A stretch of DNA of 39,760 bases from Planctomycetota bacterium (lineage in GTDB: Bacteria; Planctomycetota; UBA1135; GCA-002686595), in NCBI GenBank assembly GCA_030746555.1, contig JASLMK010000035.1, forward strand, positions 1 through 39,760. Direction: 5' to 3'. The position numbers were made by a program, and so were the translations under genes. The notes beneath the pieces are model-generated. The model was not told the DNA's origin and did not search any database. It was given only the letters and a program-made list of their open reading frames with translations. This document shows, one piece after another, positions 9,731-18,474 of the stretch (positions within the stretch are counted from its first letter, which is position 1; the number at the start of each line of letters is the position of its first letter).

Positions 9731-11053
9731 CTAGCCCGCGGTCAGGACCTTGCGCAGCGCAGGGCGGGAGACGGGGCCGGCGGCGCAGACGCAGCAGGCA
9801 TCGGGGCGCAGGTGGGCGCGCGCCACGCGCTGGATGTCCTCGGGGCCGACGGCGGCGAACTCGCGCGGCAGGCGCTCGAGCACGTCGTCGGGCAGGCCGT
9901 GGATCTCTCGGGAGACGAGGAAGCTCGCGCGGCGGGACGCGCGGTCGAAACCCATGGAGAACGAGCCGAGCAGGTAGCTCCTGGCGACCTCGAGCTCGTC
10001 GGCCGTGACGGGCTCGTCCTGAATGCGGCGGATCTCGCGCAGGAAACCCTCGACCGCCACCCCCACGTTCTCCGGCGAAGTACCGATGTAGGCCGTGAAC
10101 AACCCCGGAAGGATCCCGGCAGAGGAGTGGATGCTGGCGTTCACCGTGTAGGCCAGGCCGAGCTCGTCGCGCAGACGACGCGCGATGCGGTTGGTGAAGC
10201 CCGGGCCCGTGCCGAGGATGTGATCCATGACGACCAGCGCGGCGTAGTCGGGGTCTCTGCGCCGGATGCCGAGGTGGCCGAGGTAGAGGTGCACCTGCTC
10301 GCGCGTGGCGGAGAAGACGTCGGTGCGCACCGCCGGGCGGGGCATGGGCTCCTCGCGGCGCGGCAGGGGCCGACCCGGCTCCCAGCCCGAGAGGGCGCGG
10401 GAGAAGGCGCGCCGGACGGCCTGGGGGTCCACGTCCCCGCACACGGCGATCGTCGCCCGCTTGGCGACCCAGTGCTTGCGGTGGTGGGCCCGCAGGTGGC
10501 GCGGCTCGATGCGCGCGACGCTCTCCAGCGTCCCGTAGGCCGGACGGCCGATCCAGTGATCGCCGTAGACGAGCCTGCGGAAGCGGATCCCGCCCTGGCG
10601 CCGCGGGTCGTCGCGCTCGACCGCCAGACGATGGAGCAGGCGCGCGTGCTGGACGCGCACGTCGGCGGCGGGGAAGACGGGCTCACGGACGAGCTCGGCC
10701 ATCACCCCCACGAGCAGGCGCCACTGGGAGGAGACGATCGACCCGCGCAAGCCGGTGGCGTCGCCGCTGACCTCTCCACCGGCGGGCTCGAGCAGGGAGG
10801 CGAGCGCGCGCTCGTCGTGGCTTCGCGTCCCCTGATCGACCAGGGCTCCGGTGAGGTACGCCGTGCCCTCGCGGCCGGCGGGGTCCAAGGAAGGTCCGCC
10901 GCGCAGGTGGAGGCGGATCGCGCAGACCGGCGCGCCCGGTCGCGGAGTCACGAGCAGGCGCGCGCCGGAGGCCAGGGTGAAGCGCTCCAGGGGCAGGCTC
11001 ACCGCCGGCACCGATCCCGGACCTGCCGCGGCGATTCCCGGGCGGCCGCTCAT
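9731..11053 (-). CDS. M16 peptidase family, inactive-type subunit
   Basis: 440 residues. Overall M16 (insulinase/processing peptidase) fold: N-terminal domain beginning FTLASGARLLVTPRPGAP, and a C-terminal domain with FTNRIARRLRDELGLAYTV, the R...Y substrate-binding loop typical of the non-catalytic partner. The zinc motif HxxEH is absent; at that place the sequence reads EGTAYLTGAL. It is therefore expected to pair with the active neighbour, whose stop overlaps its ATG by four bases (ATGA), a strong sign of coupled translation and a heterodimer. No signal peptide is evident. The longer open frame up to 11746 is antisense-type shadow sequence over the neighbour. Confidence 0.9.
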   Translation of the reverse strand: MSGRPGIAAAGPGSVPAVSLPLERFTLASGARLLVTPRPGAPVCAIRLHLRGGPSLDPAGREGTAYLTGALVDQGTRSHDERALASLLEPAGGEVSGDATGLRGSIVSSQWRLLVGVMAELVREPVFPAADVRVQHARLLHRLAVERDDPRRQGGIRFRRLVYGDHWIGRPAYGTLESVARIEPRHLRAHHRKHWVAKRATIAVCGDVDPQAVRRAFSRALSGWEPGRPLPRREEPMPRPAVRTDVFSATREQVHLYLGHLGIRRRDPDYAALVVMDHILGTGPGFTNRIARRLRDELGLAYTVNASIHSSAGILPGLFTAYIGTSPENVGVAVEGFLREIRRIQDEPVTADELEVARSYLLGSFSMGFDRASRRASFLVSREIHGLPDDVLERLPREFAAVGPEDIQRVARAHLRPDACCVCAAGPVSRPALRKVLTAG

Positions 11054-12390
11054 GCCTGCCGCTCCCCTCCATCCGCCGGCAGAGACCAGCCGACCACGCG
11101 CCGCTCTGGGCGCAGGAAGCGCCGCGCAGCGTCGCGCACGTGACGCGGGCGGACCCGCGCCAGGCGCTCGGCGCCCTCGACCGCCAGGCGCCAGTCCGCG
11201 TCCACGGCGAAGCCGCCGAGGTCGTCGGCCAGATCCGCCACGGTCTCCGACTCGAAGGCGTCCGCGGCGAGGAGGATGTTGCGCGCCCGGCGGAGCTCGG
11301 CGGCGCTCGCGGGCTGCGATCCCAAGCGCTCGATCTCCTCGTCGACGGCACGCTCCAGCTCTTCGGCCGCGCGGTCCTCGACGCACTCCGCGAAGAGCCA
11401 GAACGCACCCGCCTCGACGCGGGTGTCGTTGTGGGTCGAGACGCTGACCGCGAGCCCCTCCTCCTTGACCAGCCGGCGGTACAGGCGGGCGAGGCGGCCG
11501 GTCGTGAGGATCGTCGAGAGGACGTCGAAGGCGTAGTCCTCGTCGGTCCCCACGCGCACCGTCGGCCAGGCCATGCAGAGCCGCTGCACCGAGTCGTCCC
11601 AGCTCACCTGTAGGCGGCGCTCGCCCTCGGGTTCGGAGAGCTCCGCGCGGTAGCAGTCCGCCTCCTCCAGGGGCATGCCCCGCTCGATCCCCCCGAAGTG
11701 GCGGCGGACCAGGCGCAGGGCCGAGGAGGGGCGGACGTCCCCGCACACGACCAGGGTGGCGTTTCCGGGATGGTAGAAGCGCTCGTAGTAGGCCCGCATG
11801 TCCGCGACGCTCATCCGGCGCAGGGTGTCCTCGAAGCCGACGACGGGGCGGGCGTAGGGGTGGCGTCCGAAGAGCGCGGCGGAGACGGCGGTCGAGAGGC
11901 GGCGCCAGGGGTCGTCGCGGCCCATGGCCAGCTCCTCGAGGACGACGGCCTTCTCGGCCTCGAACTCCGTGGGGTCCAGGGTCAGCCCGCGCATGCGGTC
12001 CGCCTCGATCTCCAGCGCCTTCTCCCAGCGGTCCGAGGCGAACTCGAACCAGTAGCCGGTGTGGTCGGCGGTCGTGTAGGCGTTGTTCTGGCCGCCCAGG
12101 ACCGTCGTCTCCAGGTCGATGGCGCCCTTGCCGAAGGCCGCGCTGCCCTTGAACATCATGTGCTCGAGGAAGTGGGAGACGCCCGCCTCGCGCTCGCTCT
12201 CGGTGCGCGCGCCGACGGGGTAGAGCAGAACGACCGCCACCACCGGATCCCCGTGACGCTCACCGAGCAGCACTCGCATGCCGTTGCGCAGGCGGTGCTC
12301 GCTGATGTGCGCTCCGCCCCTCTGCGCCCGTGCGTCGCGCGCCCTTGCGGCGGCGTGGCGGCGCGCCGGAGCCCTTCGTTGCCCCGCCAC
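11050..12390 (-). CDS. M16 family zinc metallopeptidase, active subunit
   Basis: 446 residues; clamshell zinc peptidase that degrades or processes peptides. Seen: the inverted zinc motif H73-F-L-E76-H77, with the third ligand glutamate in VVLEEL (152/153) about 75 residues later, QNNAYTTADHTGYWFEF (substrate strand), and Y-x2-FYHPGNATLVVCGD, typical of M16B. The start is a GTG directly abutting the stop of the pseudouridine synthase gene (TGAGTG). About 28 arginine/alanine-rich residues precede the conserved ISEHRLRNGMRV, so translation could begin later. Forms a gene pair with the inactive subunit downstream. Likely cytoplasmic or periplasmic; localisation is not clear. Confidence 0.93.
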   Translation of the reverse strand: MAGQRRAPARRHAAARARDARAQRGGAHISEHRLRNGMRVLLGERHGDPVVAVVLLYPVGARTESEREAGVSHFLEHMMFKGSAAFGKGAIDLETTVLGGQNNAYTTADHTGYWFEFASDRWEKALEIEADRMRGLTLDPTEFEAEKAVVLEELAMGRDDPWRRLSTAVSAALFGRHPYARPVVGFEDTLRRMSVADMRAYYERFYHPGNATLVVCGDVRPSSALRLVRRHFGGIERGMPLEEADCYRAELSEPEGERRLQVSWDDSVQRLCMAWPTVRVGTDEDYAFDVLSTILTTGRLARLYRRLVKEEGLAVSVSTHNDTRVEAGAFWLFAECVEDRAAEELERAVDEEIERLGSQPASAAELRRARNILLAADAFESETVADLADDLGGFAVDADWRLAVEGAERLARVRPRHVRDAARRFLRPERRVVGWSLPADGGERQA

Positions 12391-13395
12391 TCAGCCTCTC
12401 CTGCGGTTGGGACCTCCACGCGAACGACGCCCGCGGCCGGAGCCGGCCGAGCGCCTCGCGCGTGCCGGCCCGGGGTCGGGCTCCTCGCCTCCCTCGCTGA
12501 TCGCGATGAGCTCAGCGACCTCGGCCCGCGTGAGCGGTCGCCAGGAGCCGATCTTCAGGCCTCGAGCGGTCAGGTGCGCGATGCGCGAGCGCTTGAGGTC
12601 CACGACCTTGAATCCGACCTTGGCGAACATGCGCCGGATCTCGCGATTGACGCCCTCGCGAAGGACGACCATCAGGTGCGTGTACTCGTGGCTGCGCTTG
12701 CGCACGAGGATTCGCACTCCCTGAGTCTTCTTGCCCGAGAGGTACACACCGTCCCGGATCTCGTTCAGGGTCTCGTCGCCGACTCGCCCGCGGACCTTCA
12801 CGAGGTAGGTCTTGCTCACGCCGTGGCGCGGGTGCATGACGCGGTGGGCGAAGTCGCCGTCGTTGGTGAGCAGGACGAGCCCCTTGCTCTTCTCGTCGAG
12901 GCGCCCGACGGTGTAGATGCGCCCCTTGTTGCGGTCGGTGACCAGGTCCACCGCCCGCGGGCGCGTCTCGCGCCGCTCGTTGGTGCAGACGACGCCGGCG
13001 GGCTTGTTCAGGAGGTAGTAGGTCCGTCGCTGCCCCTTCGCCGAGCGCAGGATCTCGCCGTTCACTTCGACCACTTGGCGGTCGGGGTCGACGCGCTGGC
13101 CCAGGGTGGTCGTGCGCTCTCCGTCGATCGTGACCTTGCCGGCCTCGATCAGCTCGTCCGCCGCGCGCCGCGAGGCCACGCCGTTGTCGGCGAGCAGCTT
13201 GTTCAGGCGCACGAGGCCGTCGGGCCGGTCGCCTTGCCCCGTACCACCGCTCTTCTTCGGTCCTCCCCCAACGGCCGCGGGCCTGGTAGCGCGCTGCTTC
13301 GCGCTCCGCCCCGATCCGCCGGCAGCCTTCGGGCCAGTCCGACCGCTCCCACGCGGTCGCTTCGGACCGCCCGATCCCCTGGCCGAGGCCGCCAT
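12391..13395 (-). CDS. RsuA/RluB-family pseudouridine synthase
   Basis: Isomerises specific uridines in rRNA. 334 residues from ATG 13395, preceded by GAGGGA. Residues 1-60 are a basic, Gly/Ser/Pro-rich extension; residues about 62-110 are an S4 RNA-binding domain (VRLNKLLADNGVASRRAADELI); then the catalytic domain with YYLLNKPAGVVCT, and G-R-L-D167-EKSKGLVLLTNDGD carrying the catalytic aspartate, followed by KTYLVKVRG and EGVNREIRRMF. The C-terminal tail is again basic and low complexity. Closest in layout to RluB (large-subunit U2605) but could be another member. It sits two bases after manA and abuts the M16 gene, so it belongs to the same operon. Confidence 0.92.
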   Translation of the reverse strand: MAASARGSGGPKRPRGSGRTGPKAAGGSGRSAKQRATRPAAVGGGPKKSGGTGQGDRPDGLVRLNKLLADNGVASRRAADELIEAGKVTIDGERTTTLGQRVDPDRQVVEVNGEILRSAKGQRRTYYLLNKPAGVVCTNERRETRPRAVDLVTDRNKGRIYTVGRLDEKSKGLVLLTNDGDFAHRVMHPRHGVSKTYLVKVRGRVGDETLNEIRDGVYLSGKKTQGVRILVRKRSHEYTHLMVVLREGVNREIRRMFAKVGFKVVDLKRSRIAHLTARGLKIGSWRPLTRAEVAELIAISEGGEEPDPGPARARRSAGSGRGRRSRGGPNRRRG

Positions 13396-13397
13396 GC

Positions 13398-14420
13398 TCA
13401 GTCCCTCGTCTCCACGCGCAACACGCTCATCGGCTCGCCCCTGGCCTCGAGCCGGTGGGCTCCCGCGCAGGCCGGAACGAACCAGGTCTCTCCAGCGACG
13501 ATCTCCTGACCCTCCTGGGCGGCTCCCCACGCGATGCCACCCCGGCCCGAGGTGACGACGTAGGCGACGGCCAGCTCGTCGGTCTCCAGATCCAGGTGGG
13601 TGCCGACCTCGAGCAGCTCGATGGCGAAGTGCTCGTTCTCGCACAGGACGGCTCCGCGGTTGCCCTCCGCGCGCTCCTCGAGCAGGGGCGAACGAGGTCC
13701 CTCGATCTGCGCCTCGTAGTCCAGGGTCAACAGCGCCTGCTCCACGTGCACCTCGCGCGGCTCGCCGTCGAGGCCGAGACGGTCCCAGTCGTAGAGGCGG
13801 AAGGTCGCGTCCGAGTTCTGCTGCACCTCGACCAGGGTCACCCCGGCGCCGATCGAGTGCAGGGTGCCGGGCGGCACGACGGCGAACTGACCCGCCCGGA
13901 CGGGCCAGGCCATCAGGAGGTCCGCCACGCCCGGGCCTCCCGCCTGGGAGGCGAACGTCGCGGCGTCCACTCCCGGCTGCAGGCCCAGGTAGAGCACACT
14001 GCCGGGCTCGGCGGCCAGGACGAACCAGGCCTCGAGCTTCCCCGAGTCGCCCAGGTGCATCCGCTCCGCCGCCGCGTCGTCGGGGTGGACCTGAACGCTG
14101 AGGGGCCGGCTGGCGCACAGGTACTTGATCAACAGCGGGAAGCGGCCGCGCTCGGACAGGCGCGCGCGGCCGAGCATCGCCCGCGGCTCGTCCTCCAACA
14201 GCCCCCGCAGGGAGCGGCCGGCCAGCGGACCCTGGACCACCTTGGAGGTGTGCTCCTCGCGGTCGGCGAGCTCCCAGACCTCCCCGATCGGACCGTCGCC
14301 GTCCAGGGCGATCCCCGGTGTCTCCTCCAGGGAGCGGCCGCCCCACACCTTCTCCAGGCAAGCGCGGTCGAAGCGCAAGGGCTGACACAGAGCGGGGTCG
14401 GCGGGTTCGGCGGCGCTCAC
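13398..14420 (-). CDS. manA: Mannose-6-phosphate isomerase, class I type
   Basis: Interconverts mannose 6-phosphate and fructose 6-phosphate, feeding GDP-mannose or glycolysis. 340 residues, GTG start. Seen: the short-form (Bacillus-like) layout with RFDRACLEKVWGGRSL, the zinc motif Q110-V-H112-PDD, GKLEAWFVL, and PPGTLHSIGAGVTLVEVQQNSD, with the second His zinc ligand. The C-terminal half forms a second cupin. It heads the five-gene minus-strand run and is divergent from the PLP decarboxylase; the 80-base gap holds GTACCGTAC-like sequence but no clear paired -35/-10. Confidence 0.92.
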   Translation of the reverse strand: MSAAEPADPALCQPLRFDRACLEKVWGGRSLEETPGIALDGDGPIGEVWELADREEHTSKVVQGPLAGRSLRGLLEDEPRAMLGRARLSERGRFPLLIKYLCASRPLSVQVHPDDAAAERMHLGDSGKLEAWFVLAAEPGSVLYLGLQPGVDAATFASQAGGPGVADLLMAWPVRAGQFAVVPPGTLHSIGAGVTLVEVQQNSDATFRLYDWDRLGLDGEPREVHVEQALLTLDYEAQIEGPRSPLLEERAEGNRGAVLCENEHFAIELLEVGTHLDLETDELAVAYVVTSGRGGIAWGAAQEGQEIVAGETWFVPACAGAHRLEARGEPMSVLRVETRD

Positions 14421-14500
14421 GGCGTCCGCACAGGGTACCGTACTCAGCCGTCCGCTTCCGCCACGCCTCGCCCCCCGCCCGCGCGATCCAGCCCTCCCCC

Positions 14501-15952
14501 ATGGTCCCCTCCCATACGGTCCCCGCCGATCCCGATCGCTGCCTCGAGCTCACCGGCGAGGGGCTCGTCGAGCTCCTCGGGCGCGTCGGCCGGCGCCTCG
14601 CCGCCCACCTCGACGCCCTCGACGACCTGCCCTCCTGGGAGCCCGACGGCGCGCAGCAGGCGGCCCGGGCGATCGCCGGCACACCGCTCCCCGAGGGGGG
14701 CATCGACGCCGAGGAGGCCCTCGACCTGCTCTTCGACCGCCTGATCGAGCCCGGTTTCCAGACCGCCGGTCCGGGGTACCTGGCCTTCATCCCCGGCGGC
14801 GGCCTTCCCGAGGCGGCCGTGGCCGACCTGATCGCCGGCACGCTCAACCGCTTCGTCGGTGTCTGGGAGGCGGTCCCCGGCCTCGCCGAGCTGGAGACGA
14901 CGGTCGTGCGCTGGTTCTGCGACCTGATGGGCTACCCCGCGGCCGGCGGGGGATTCCTGACCACCGGCGGCTCCCTGGCCAACTGGTCGGCCCTCGTCAC
15001 CGCCCGCCGCTGCCGCCTGGGGGACGACCTCGCCGGCGGCGTCCTGTACGCCTCCGACCAGGCGCACCACAGCGTCACCAAGGCGGCGGTGCTCGCAGGC
15101 TTCGCGCCCGAGTCCGTGCGCGTCGTCCCCACCGCAGAGGACCACGGTCTGCGCGTCGACGCTCTCGCCGAGGCCGTCCGCGCGGATCGGGCCGAGGGCC
15201 GGCGCCCCTTCCTCGTGTGCGCCACCGCCGGAACGACGAACACCGGCGCGATCGACGACCTCGACGCCGTGGCCGACCTCGCACGGGCCGAGGGCCTGTG
15301 GATGCACGTCGACGCCGCCTACGGCGGCTTCTTCACCCTGACCGAGCGCGGCGCGGCGGCCCTGAAGGGCATCGAGCGCTCCGATTCGGTGACCCTCGAT
15401 CCTCACAAGGGGCTGTTTCTGCCCTACGGCACCGGCTGCCTGCTAGCCCGCGACGTCGAGGACCTGCGCCGCACCCACAGCGTCGCCGCGGCCTACATGC
15501 CCGACCTGCAGGAGGGCGAGCGCGTCGACTTCTGCGAGATCTCCCCCGAGCTCTCGCGCGACTGCCGCGGCCTGCGCGTCTGGCTGCCGATCGCGCTGCA
15601 CGGCATCGGTCCCTTCCGCGAGAACCTCGACGAGAAGCTCGACCTCGCCCGCTGGGCCGCCGACGAGCTGCGCGAAGTCGAGGGGCTCGAGCTCGTCGCC
15701 GAGCCGCGGCTCTCCCTGGTCGCCTTCCGCATCGCAGGGGAGGGTCCAAAGACCGAGGAGCGCAACCGCGCGCTCCTCGAGCGCGTCAACGCCCGCAAGC
15801 GCTTCTTCATCACGCCGACGCTCCTCGACGGGCGCTTCACCCTGCGCATCTGCGTCCTGTCCTTCCGCACACACCTCGACCGCGTGCGAGAGTGCGTCGA
15901 GGCCGTGCGGGAGGAGACCGCCGCGCTCCTCAGCGAGCGCTCGGCGCCGTAG
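14501..15952 (+). CDS. PLP-dependent group II amino-acid decarboxylase family
   Basis: Decarboxylates an amino acid, most likely aromatic or acidic, to its amine. 483 residues from ATG 14501. Seen: PGYLAFIPGG near residue 91-100, TTGGSLANWSAL (phosphate binding), H189-H190 in SDQAHHSV (ring-stacking His), the HVDAAYGGFF motif with D271 contacting the pyridine nitrogen, and D-P-H-K303-GLFLPYG with the Schiff-base lysine. The C-terminal RFFITPTLLDGRFTLRICVL is standard. Substrate choice cannot be read from these motifs. The last 23 bases overlap the 3' end of recN on the other strand. An open frame upstream of the ATG is shadow. Confidence 0.93.
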   Translation: MVPSHTVPADPDRCLELTGEGLVELLGRVGRRLAAHLDALDDLPSWEPDGAQQAARAIAGTPLPEGGIDAEEALDLLFDRLIEPGFQTAGPGYLAFIPGGGLPEAAVADLIAGTLNRFVGVWEAVPGLAELETTVVRWFCDLMGYPAAGGGFLTTGGSLANWSALVTARRCRLGDDLAGGVLYASDQAHHSVTKAAVLAGFAPESVRVVPTAEDHGLRVDALAEAVRADRAEGRRPFLVCATAGTTNTGAIDDLDAVADLARAEGLWMHVDAAYGGFFTLTERGAAALKGIERSDSVTLDPHKGLFLPYGTGCLLARDVEDLRRTHSVAAAYMPDLQEGERVDFCEISPELSRDCRGLRVWLPIALHGIGPFRENLDEKLDLARWAADELREVEGLELVAEPRLSLVAFRIAGEGPKTEERNRALLERVNARKRFFITPTLLDGRFTLRICVLSFRTHLDRVRECVEAVREETAALLSERSAP

Positions 15953-17693
15953 CGCCTCCGCGGGCTGAGAGCAGACGGCGCGCCTCCGCGAGGGCCGTGC
16001 TCTCGTCCGCGCCGCCGGAGATCAAGTCCGCCACCTCCGCGACCCGCTCCTCGCCCTCGAGGGTCGCGACGAAGGTGGCCGTGCGCCCCTCGCTCTCCCG
16101 CTTGGCGACGCGCAGGTGGCGGTCCGCGGCGGCGGCCACCGCCGGTAGGTGGGTGACGCACAGGATCTGGTACTCCTCCCCCAGCGCCCGCAGGTGCTCA
16201 CCGACCCGCGGGGCGAGGCGGCCGCCCACGCCGGCGTCGACCTCGTCGAAGACCAGGCTGGGGATCGTGTGGCAACTCGCCAGGGCGCCGCGCAGGGCCA
16301 GCATGATGCGCGCCGCCTCGCCGCCCGACGCCACGCCCGCTAGGGGCGCGCACCCCTCGCCGGGGTTGGCCGCGAGTAGGAACTCGAGCTCGTCGCACCC
16401 GTCGAGGGCGAAGCGGCGTGCAAGGGCGGTCGGGTCGGAGTCCTCGCCGGCCTCTTCGGCGGTGCGCGGCTCCACCCGCAGGTCGAAGCGCGCGCGCTCC
16501 AGGCCCAGCTCGGCGAGCCCGGCGCCGACCGCCTCGACCAGGGCGGGGACCAAGGCACGGCGAGCGTTGGAGAGCGCGGCGGCGGCGGCCTCCAGGCGCT
16601 CGCGGGCCTGCGCGGCCTCGCGGGCCAGCCCCTCGCGGTCCGTCTCGCGCTCGACGAGCTCCGCAAGCTCGCTGCGCTGGCGCTCCAACACCGCCGCCAG
16701 CTCGTCGGCGCCCGCGCGGTGCTTGCGGCCCAGGCGCTCGGCCTCCGCCAGGCGCTCCTCGACCTCCTCGAGGCGCCCTGCATCGCCCTCCGCGTCGTCG
16801 AGGAAGGTGCGCAGTCCAAAGAGGGCCTGCTCGAGGTGGGCGGCCGCCCCGCGCAGGTCGGCGGCGGGCTCGCCGAGGCGCTCGATGGTCGCCTCCCAGC
16901 GCGCCACGGCGGCCTCCGCGCCCTGCACCGCGCCCAGCAGACAGCCGTCGCGCTCGCCGATCTCCTCCACGACGGTGCCCAGCTCCGCCTCCAAGGCCTC
17001 CGCGTTGCGCAGCACCTCGCGCTCGCCGCGCAGGGCCTCGTCCTCGCCCGCAACCGGACCGAGGGCCTCGAGCTCGCCGACCTGGAAGCGCAGGAGGTCG
17101 ATGCGGGCACTGCGCTCGGCCTCGTCGGCCTCGAAGGTGCGCGCCTTCTCGGTGGCGGCGACCCAGTGCACGCGCGCCGCACGGTAGTCGGCGACGAGGC
17201 CCTCGAGGCCGCCGTAGGCATCGACCAGGCGCGTCTGCTCGCCGCGCTCCAGGAGTCTCTGGTGATCGTTCTGCCCGTGGACCTCCACGAGCATCCCGGC
17301 CAGCTCCCGCAGGGCGCGGCGGGTCACGGGACGGTGGTTGACGCGGGCGCGGGTGCGCCCGTCGCTGCCGAGGGTGCGCGAGAGCACGAGCTCGAGGCCC
17401 TCGTCGCTCTCCGCCTCCTCGAGGGCGTCGGGGAGCTCGCCGGCCAACCACTCCACGAGCGCAGTGGGAGCGCGGCCGGGTGCGAACCACCAGCGTCCCT
17501 CGACGCCGGCGCGCTCTGCGCCGCGGCGCAGGAGGTTCGCGCGCGGGCTGCGGCCCAGGAGCAGCTCCAGGGCGCCGATCAAGAGGCTCTTGCCGGCGCC
17601 GGTCTCGCCGGTGATGACGTTCAGGCCGGGACCGAAGGAGAGCTCGGCGCGCTCGATGAGCGCGAGATCACGGATGCAGAGCTCGGTGAGCAT
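15930..17693 (-). CDS. recN: DNA repair protein RecN
   Basis: SMC-like ATPase that helps hold and repair double-strand breaks. 587 residues from ATG 17693. Seen: Walker A G-E-T-G-A-G-K-S at 29-36 after the N-terminal MLTELCIRDLALIE strand, VEVHGQNDHQRLL (the RecN signature), two long Ala/Glu/Arg-rich coiled-coil arms with a hinge between, the ABC signature SGGEAARIMLAL, and Walker B LVFDEVDAGVGG, then ILCVTHLPAVAAAAD. The arms are extremely rich in Ala/Glu/Arg. It ends within the convergent decarboxylase gene, a 23-base tail-to-tail overlap. It is the last gene of the rsmD-nagA-secreted protein-recN run. Confidence 0.96.
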   Translation of the reverse strand: MLTELCIRDLALIERAELSFGPGLNVITGETGAGKSLLIGALELLLGRSPRANLLRRGAERAGVEGRWWFAPGRAPTALVEWLAGELPDALEEAESDEGLELVLSRTLGSDGRTRARVNHRPVTRRALRELAGMLVEVHGQNDHQRLLERGEQTRLVDAYGGLEGLVADYRAARVHWVAATEKARTFEADEAERSARIDLLRFQVGELEALGPVAGEDEALRGEREVLRNAEALEAELGTVVEEIGERDGCLLGAVQGAEAAVARWEATIERLGEPAADLRGAAAHLEQALFGLRTFLDDAEGDAGRLEEVEERLAEAERLGRKHRAGADELAAVLERQRSELAELVERETDREGLAREAAQARERLEAAAAALSNARRALVPALVEAVGAGLAELGLERARFDLRVEPRTAEEAGEDSDPTALARRFALDGCDELEFLLAANPGEGCAPLAGVASGGEAARIMLALRGALASCHTIPSLVFDEVDAGVGGRLAPRVGEHLRALGEEYQILCVTHLPAVAAAADRHLRVAKRESEGRTATFVATLEGEERVAEVADLISGGADESTALAEARRLLSARGGATAPSAR

Positions 17694-17779
17694 TCCGGCG
17701 AAGAGGATCGCACGGGGCGGCGGTGGGTTGCAATCGTCGGCGGAGGAGGGCTCACGCCGTGGCGCCGAAACCAGGCTGA

Positions 17780-18430
17780 TCAGCCGTCGGCTGCCACCAG
17801 CTCCCCCAGGGCCCGCCGGGCGGAAGGGTGCAGGGGGCCGCGCAGGGCGCGGTCGAGCTCCTCGCGAGCGCGGGCGGAGGCCCCGCGAGCGACGAGGTCG
17901 GCGGCGCGGGCCGCGTGGATCAGGGCGCCCTCGCTCCAGCCGCCCGCCAGGGGTCGGACGCAGCTCACCTGCGCCCAGGGGCGGTCGGCGAGGACCGCGT
18001 GCACCTCGAGCTCCAGCTCGAAGCGGTCGAAGCGGCGCGCCTCGGCCAGAGCCCACTCCGCCGCGCTGCCGCGGCGCACGAACAGGCGCGCCGCGGGGGC
18101 GGCGAACTCGGCCTCGTCCCACAGCCGCTGCTCGTCGGACCAGGCGTCGAGGGCGCGGAACTCCCCGCTCCCAAAGCGCGTCAGGAAGGGATCCCAGCGC
18201 TCGGCCCAGGAGGAGACCTGCACGCGCACGCGCACGCACCGACCGAGGTAGCGGCCGGGGTGGGCGCCCAACTGCGCGTAGGAGATCTCCTCGGGCAGCT
18301 TCGCTGCCGGGGCGGACGCGGCCGGAGGCGTCGCGGGGGAACCATGAGCTCGGGCGGGCCGGCCGTCGCGATCACCCGATGGGATCCATGCGACGGCCAG
18401 GACGAGGAGTAGGGAGAGGGAGGGTCGCAC
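17780..18430 (-). CDS. Small secreted protein, function unknown
   Basis: 216 residues if started at GTG 18430, chosen because it gives a clean signal peptide (MRPSLSLLLVLAVAWIPSG). The frame stays open further upstream, so the start is uncertain. After a Pro/Ala-rich linker, LPEEISYAQLGAHPGRYLGRCVRVRVQV looks like the first strands of a small beta-barrel, perhaps an OB-like fold, and the C-terminal third (AARAADLVARGASARAREELDRAL) is helical. No catalytic motif recognised. It lies between nagA (44-base gap) and recN (86-base gap) on the same strand. Confidence 0.7.
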   Translation of the reverse strand: MRPSLSLLLVLAVAWIPSGDRDGRPARAHGSPATPPAASAPAAKLPEEISYAQLGAHPGRYLGRCVRVRVQVSSWAERWDPFLTRFGSGEFRALDAWSDEQRLWDEAEFAAPAARLFVRRGSAAEWALAEARRFDRFELELEVHAVLADRPWAQVSCVRPLAGGWSEGALIHAARAADLVARGASARAREELDRALRGPLHPSARRALGELVAADG

Positions 18431-18474
18431 CCTCGTCTCATCGGCAACCCCGCCCTCCGGCTGTAGGCGGTCGG

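Noticed and set aside
8433..10442. A 669-codon version of the ceramidase-like gene
   Set aside because: The first 253 codons are out-of-frame sequence of the M16 gene; the signal peptide and ribosome site mark the start at 9683.
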